This document shows, one piece after another, positions 60,394 through 64,000 of a stretch of DNA of 64,000 nucleotides. Every line of letters begins with the position of its first letter. The first letter of the stretch is position 1. Under the pieces are notes generated by a model, which saw only the letters and a program-made list of their open reading frames with translations, was not told the DNA's origin and made no database searches. The position numbers and the translations under genes were made by a program. Location of the stretch: positions 1 through 64,000 of the forward strand of contig JAVBPG010000018.1 of the NCBI GenBank assembly GCA_031549685.1, given 5' to 3'. Source of the stretch: JAITMY01 sp031549685. Lineage in GTDB: Bacteria > Bacteroidota > Bacteroidia > Bacteroidales > UBA932.

Positions 60394-61155
60394 ATGAGAA
60401 AAATGATTACCGCAAAAAACATAAGTAAATCCTTCAACGGAAAGAAGGTGCTGGACAACATTTCGGCCGAGTTTGAGGAGGGGAAAACCAACCTCATTAT
60501 CGGGCAGAGCGGTTCGGGCAAAACCGTTTTTCTGAAATGCCTCGTAGGCCTGCACCAGGTCGATAGCGGTGAGGTGTGGTTCCGCGATGTGGAGTACACC
60601 GCGCTGGCCCGCCGGCAGCGGAGCGAGGTGCGGCAGCAAATCGGCATGCTGTTTCAGGGCGGCGCGCTCTTTGACTTTGCCACGGTGGAGGAGAACGTAA
60701 TGTTTCCGCTTACCATGTTTTCGGGCATGAGCAAGAGGGAGCAGCGCGAGCGTACCCTCTTCTGCCTCAAGCGCGTTAACCTGCTCAGCGCGCGCAAGCT
60801 CTTCCCCTCGGAGATAAGCGGCGGCATGCAAAAGCGCGTGGCCATTGCCCGCGCCATAGCCCTCAACCCAAGGTACCTGTTTTGCGATGAGCCCAACTCC
60901 GGCCTCGACCCCAAGACCTCCATTCTCATCGATGCGCTCATTAAGGAAATTACCGAGGAGTACAACATTACCACCATCATCAACACGCACGACATGAACT
61001 CGGTAATGGAAATCGGCGACAAGGTAATATTTCTGCACCAGGGCAAAAAGTGGTGGGAAGGCAGCAAGCACGATATCCTCGACGCGCACAACGAGGAGCT
61101 CAACGAGTTTGTTTTTGCCAACAGCTTAGCGAAAAAGGCAAGGGGGTTGATGTAG
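60394..61155 (+). CDS. mlaF: MlaF-type ABC transporter ATP-binding protein
   Basis: A 253-aa ATPase of the Mla/Mce lipid transporter. Walker A is GQSGSGKTVFLKC, the signature is SGGMQKRVAIARA, Walker B is YLFCDEPNSGLDP, and the switch His is in INTHDMNSV. ATGs at 60394 and 60403 are both possible; the longer frame from 60328 reads through the palindrome and is rejected. The MCE partner mlaD is not next in line. Confidence 0.93.
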   Translation: MRKMITAKNISKSFNGKKVLDNISAEFEEGKTNLIIGQSGSGKTVFLKCLVGLHQVDSGEVWFRDVEYTALARRQRSEVRQQIGMLFQGGALFDFATVEENVMFPLTMFSGMSKREQRERTLFCLKRVNLLSARKLFPSEISGGMQKRVAIARAIALNPRYLFCDEPNSGLDPKTSILIDALIKEITEEYNITTIINTHDMNSVMEIGDKVIFLHQGKKWWEGSKHDILDAHNEELNEFVFANSLAKKARGLM

Positions 61156-61197
61156 ACTATTCCCTAAAAAAACATAACAGATTGCGCATGCGAGCGG

Positions 61198-61252
61198 TGT
61201 CATTGCTTCGTCCCCGATTTATCGGGGCAGGCTGTTCGTCCTCGCAATGACG
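61198..61252. repeat. GTCATTGC palindrome overlapping the end of folK
   Basis: GTCATTGCTTCGTCC...TTCGTCCTCGCAATGAC with an internal CCCCGATTTATCGGGG hairpin. It supplies the last codons and the stop of folK on the minus strand. Confidence 0.75.
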
Positions 61253-61725
61253 ACGCTTGATTCATCGCCGCACTCCTCCAGCAGCTCCCGCATTGTTTTC
61301 TTTAAAACCGGATGTACAAAACCGGGTGCTATTTCGGCCAACGGCATCAAGGTAAATCTACGCAGGTGCAGGCGCGGATGGGGAACCGTAAGCGCCGGCG
61401 TGCTGATAATTTCGTTTCCGTAAAAAAGGATATCCACGTCCATGGTGCGGGAGGTGTAGCCTAAGCTTGCCGTGCGCAAGCGCCCCAACTTCTCCTCCAC
61501 CGCCTGCGTTTTTTGTAGCAGCTCCTGCGGCGGCAAAGCTGTTTTTATTTGCAAAACCTGATTCAAAAAATGCTGCCCGGCGCTAAAGCCCCATGGCCCG
61601 GATTCATAAACCGAAGATTTTATAACAATATCAATATCATGACATTGCAACAATTCAACTGCTTGGCTAAGCAGCTGCAAGCGGTTGCCTTGGTTGGAGC
61701 CGAGTAGAAGAAAAACCTGCTGCAT
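61219..61725 (-). CDS. folK: 2-amino-4-hydroxy-6-hydroxymethyldihydropteridine pyrophosphokinase
   Basis: A 168-aa HPPK of folate synthesis. Motifs: LLGSNQGNRLQLLSQA, ESGPWGFSAGQHFLNQVLQI, RTMDVDILFYGNEI and VPHPRLHLRRFTLMPL. The last 11 residues (VVIARTNSLPR) are encoded by a palindromic repeat and are unlikely to matter for catalysis. Its ATG overlaps the stop of the upstream TonB-like gene by one base, so the two are translationally coupled. Confidence 0.94.
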   Translation of the reverse strand: MQQVFLLLGSNQGNRLQLLSQAVELLQCHDIDIVIKSSVYESGPWGFSAGQHFLNQVLQIKTALPPQELLQKTQAVEEKLGRLRTASLGYTSRTMDVDILFYGNEIISTPALTVPHPRLHLRRFTLMPLAEIAPGFVHPVLKKTMRELLEECGDESSVVIARTNSLPR

Positions 61726-62495
61726 TACTGCGCTACAAACTTATAGGTTATGGTGCCCTGCTGGTTGCCCGGCTGCTCTGCAACCGAGAAGCGAGATTGC
61801 CGCGCAGCATGCTTAGCCGCTTCGTGCAGGCACTCGTCGGCCGCCGATTGGGCAGCGTTGATACCGGCCGAAACCACGTTGCCGCGCTGGCCCACGGTAA
61901 TGCTTACCACCACCACGCCACCCGTTTCGCACAGGTACACGGGCACAGGCAAACTATACGCCCTACGCCCCTCCAGCTTGTACGACATTACCGATGGGCC
62001 GGTGTACTGCTCTTTTTTTGCCTGCTTTTTTACCTCTGGCGGCAAAATCGGTTCGTCTCCCCGCTCCAGCATTTTTCGGGTTTCCTCTATTTTCTTTTGC
62101 AGCGCATCGTTTTCGCTGAGCACGCTGCTGTTGGCGCTACCCGGCTCATCATTACCTGCTCCTGTGCTGGTGCGGCTGCCTGTGGCGTCCACCCAGTCCT
62201 CGTTTACGGCAGCGTTGCGCAGCTGGGTGCGCGTTTGGTTCAGCATTTGGTTTACCTGCTCCTCCAGGCGCTGCTTTTCGGTCTTCAGCTCCTCCGCTAC
62301 TTTTTCGGGTTCCTCACGCGCATAGCTAATCTCCACTTCGATGCCGGGCGGATCCCCCATTACTGCCTTGAGCTGCATGGTAACAAAGAGCACAGCCAGC
62401 AGCAGGTGAAAGATTATGGTTACATAAATTCCTTCCTGGTGCTTAACAATCGCCTTTTCTAGGCGGCTCAGCGTATGTTGCAGGTGTAGCGGCAT
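61725..62495 (-). CDS. TonB-like / energy-transducer-type membrane protein
   Basis: A 256-aa protein with one N-terminal membrane helix (about residues 25-42), a charged coiled linker (EEPEKVAEELKTEKQRLEEQ) and a C-terminal domain (LPVPVYLCETGGVVVVSITV; DECLHEAAKHAARQSRFSV) that resembles the TonB C-terminal fold. Which receptors it serves, if any, is unknown. The ATG at 62495 is preferred over 62522 because of the -7 box at 62512-62519. It is upstream of and overlaps folK. Confidence 0.75.
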   Translation of the reverse strand: MPLHLQHTLSRLEKAIVKHQEGIYVTIIFHLLLAVLFVTMQLKAVMGDPPGIEVEISYAREEPEKVAEELKTEKQRLEEQVNQMLNQTRTQLRNAAVNEDWVDATGSRTSTGAGNDEPGSANSSVLSENDALQKKIEETRKMLERGDEPILPPEVKKQAKKEQYTGPSVMSYKLEGRRAYSLPVPVYLCETGGVVVVSITVGQRGNVVSAGINAAQSAADECLHEAAKHAARQSRFSVAEQPGNQQGTITYKFVAQ

Positions 62496-62511
62496 TGGCT
62501 TTTTGTATACA

Positions 62512-62519
62512 CAAATGTA
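62512..62519 (-). promoter_or_regulatory. -7 box of the TonB-like gene / folK unit
   Basis: TACATTTG on the minus strand, just after the secDF terminator. Confidence 0.5.
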
Positions 62520-62552
62520 CAAAAAAAGCTGCCCTTGATGGGCAGCTTTTAA
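62520..62552 (-). terminator. Terminator after secDF
   Basis: On the minus strand AAAGCTGCCC, loop, GGGCAGCTTTTTTTG with a T-run. Confidence 0.88.
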
Positions 62553-62574
62553 TACTCTTTACCGTAGGTAGGGT

Positions 62575-64000
62575 TTACTTAATGGCCTTTTTGGCAGCCT
62601 TGGCCTCTTTCCTCCTCAGCACATCGTACGCCAGCGAGGTGGCAATAAAGGTTGAAGAGTAGGTACCGAAGAGCACACCCACCATCATGGCAAAGGTAAA
62701 GCCTTGAATGGTTTCGCCGCCGAACAGGAAGATCATCAGCACCACAAGGAACGTAGTACCGCAGGTGTTGATGGTACGCACCAGGCAGGTGTTAATAGCG
62801 TTGTTGATGTTATCCTTGAGGCTGGTCTTGGGGTGAAGCGCTATGTTTTCGCGGATACGGTCAAAGATAATAACCGTGTCGTTGATGGAGTAACCGATAA
62901 TGGTAAGCAGCGCCGCAATGAACGTTTGGTCAACGTCCATTGTCCAGGGCACCAGCCCCGAAATGGCCGAGAACAGGAAGATAACCACCAGCGCATCGTG
63001 CGCCTGCGAAACGGCAGCACCCATACCCCACTCCCACTTTCTGAATCGAATAGCGATGTAGATAAACATGGCTATAACGGCCAGCAACACGGCAATTACC
63101 GCATCGCGCTTAATGTCATCGGCCACGGTAGGCCCTACCTTCTCTGAGCTGATAATACCATTCGGATTTTCGAGCGTTGAAATAAACTCGGGGAAGGTCA
63201 TGTCCTGCACGTAAAGCGGCTTGAGGGCGTTAAACAGCATTACCTCAACCAGGCTGTCGGCCGTGGTTGACTGGTCGGCAATTAGGTAGTCGGTGGTAAT
63301 TTTGAGCTGCGCTCCCGAAGAGCCAAATGTTTTTACCTCAACAGAAGCTCCCTTAATATCGGCAATTTGCTTACGCACCTCAGCGCGCGCATCCTCAGCC
63401 GAAACCTTTTGGTCAAAGCGTACCGTGTAGGTGCGGCCTCCGGCAAAGTCAACGCCGTAGCTCATGCCCCGTACACCAAGCGATATGCAACCCAAAATGG
63501 TAATGGCAATGGAGAATATGTAGCCGTACTTGCGCAAGCCTATGAAGTCGATATGTACGTTGCGTAGCCAGTTGCGCGTAACCTTATTGTCAAAAGTAAT
63601 GTTCTTATTCCTATCCAAAAGGGCAAGGAAAATAAGCCTTGAAATAAAGATGGCGCAGAACATAGAGGTAAGGATACCGATAATCAACGTGGTGGCGAAT
63701 CCTTGTACGGGACCCGAGCCGAAGAAGAAGAGCATGATACCCGTAATAATGGTGGTTACGTTACCGTCGATAATGGCGGAGTAGGCGTTTTTGTAGCCAT
63801 CGGATATGGCTAAGCGCAAGCCTTTGCCCGCCCGCATTTCCTCCTTCACACGCTCGTAAATAATAACGTTGGCGTCGATGGCCATACCCATGGTAAGCAC
63901 AATACCGGCAATACCCGGCAGCGTAAGCACCGCCCTCAGCGAGGCCAGCACACCAATAAGTATAAACATGTTGGCCAGCAGCGCAATGTTAGCTACCCAA
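62575..64000 (-). CDS. secDF: Protein translocase SecDF fusion, C-terminal part (partial)
   Basis: The 3' part of a SecD-SecF fusion; the frame stays open to the right edge (codons read VANIALLANMFILIGVLASL), so the gene begins outside the window. Visible are the end of SecD (GIAGIVLTMGMAIDANVIIY; GNVTTIITGIMLFFFGSGPV) and complete SecF (YGVDFAGGRTYTVRF; YSINDTVIIFDRIREN). It uses the proton or ion gradient to assist Sec-dependent export. Single-chain SecDF is usual in Bacteroidota. Confidence 0.95.
   Translation of the reverse strand, partial: WVANIALLANMFILIGVLASLRAVLTLPGIAGIVLTMGMAIDANVIIYERVKEEMRAGKGLRLAISDGYKNAYSAIIDGNVTTIITGIMLFFFGSGPVQGFATTLIIGILTSMFCAIFISRLIFLALLDRNKNITFDNKVTRNWLRNVHIDFIGLRKYGYIFSIAITILGCISLGVRGMSYGVDFAGGRTYTVRFDQKVSAEDARAEVRKQIADIKGASVEVKTFGSSGAQLKITTDYLIADQSTTADSLVEVMLFNALKPLYVQDMTFPEFISTLENPNGIISSEKVGPTVADDIKRDAVIAVLLAVIAMFIYIAIRFRKWEWGMGAAVSQAHDALVVIFLFSAISGLVPWTMDVDQTFIAALLTIIGYSINDTVIIFDRIRENIALHPKTSLKDNINNAINTCLVRTINTCGTTFLVVLMIFLFGGETIQGFTFAMMVGVLFGTYSSTFIATSLAYDVLRRKEAKAAKKAIK

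Noticed and set aside
1..64000. tRNA, rRNA, insertion sequence or prophage genes
   Set aside because: I looked for cloverleaf-like sequence, rRNA landmarks, DDE or tyrosine transposase motifs and phage structural genes and saw none. A covariance or HMM scan could still find short items that I missed.

Overview
The window is chromosomal DNA from a Bacteroidota bacterium, most likely a Bacteroidales- or Marinilabiliales-like lineage; I cannot name the genus from sequence alone. Three things point there. First, a type IX secretion / gliding cluster (gldJ, porP/sprF, porU, porV) is present. Second, about two dozen genes are preceded by the Bacteroidota sigma-A -7 box TAnnTTTG, sometimes with a TTG/TTTG -33 box 20 bases upstream. 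Third, several families are typical of this phylum: DUF4290, DUF6249, a DUF7935-like protein, a SecDF fusion, a MurA with Asp in place of the active-site Cys, and an Rnf complex. Genes are GC-rich and intergenic spaces are AT-rich and full of repeats.

Layout. 1-4.7 kb: the tail of an upstream gene, two tandem M23 peptidases, a MerR-type regulator, a Nif3-like protein and a coiled-coil zinc-ribbon protein. 4.7-9.3 kb: an Rnf operon in the order rnfC-D-G-E-A with no rnfB beside it. 9.4-11.3 kb: an ECF sigma factor, its probable membrane anti-sigma partner, and a divergent DUF6249 membrane protein whose promoter matches the sigma gene's own promoter. 11.4-16.1 kb: RluA-type pseudouridine synthase, phosphofructokinase, a lone ABC permease, triose-phosphate isomerase and pyrophosphatase. 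16.3-25.5 kb: murF, gldJ, porP/sprF, porU, porV and ispF, the core of T9SS export and surface attachment. 25.8-33.6 kb: acyl-CoA ligase, a large surface pectate lyase lipoprotein, a BASS transporter, a DUF2461 protein and a homocysteine methyltransferase. 33.7-40.97 kb: hldE-type adenylyltransferase, a flippase-like membrane protein, panD, murA, DUF4290, an alkaline phosphatase-like protein and ychF. 41-50.5 kb: outer-membrane beta-barrel protein, frr, a porin, gcvP, an MBL hydrolase, pcm, an oxidoreductase-like protein and a DUF7935-like protein. 50.7-52.6 kb: an AT-rich type II restriction-modification pair. 52.8-64 kb: UvrD helicase, cysS, metK with an upstream SAM-II-like riboswitch, ubiX, mlaE-mlaF, folK, a TonB-like protein and the 3' part of secDF.

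The most interesting unexplained structure is noncoding. (1) A five-hairpin compound element recurs with diverged arms but preserved pairing at about 10.47, 41.10 and, in reduced form, 44.30 kb. (2) A GTCATTGC...GCAATGAC palindrome family has about 13 copies; one exactly fills the mlaE-mlaF gap and another supplies the end of folK. (3) The ECF sigma gene and its divergent neighbour share identically spaced promoters. (4) A SAM-II-like pseudoknot precedes metK. No tRNA, rRNA, CRISPR array or transposase gene was recognised.
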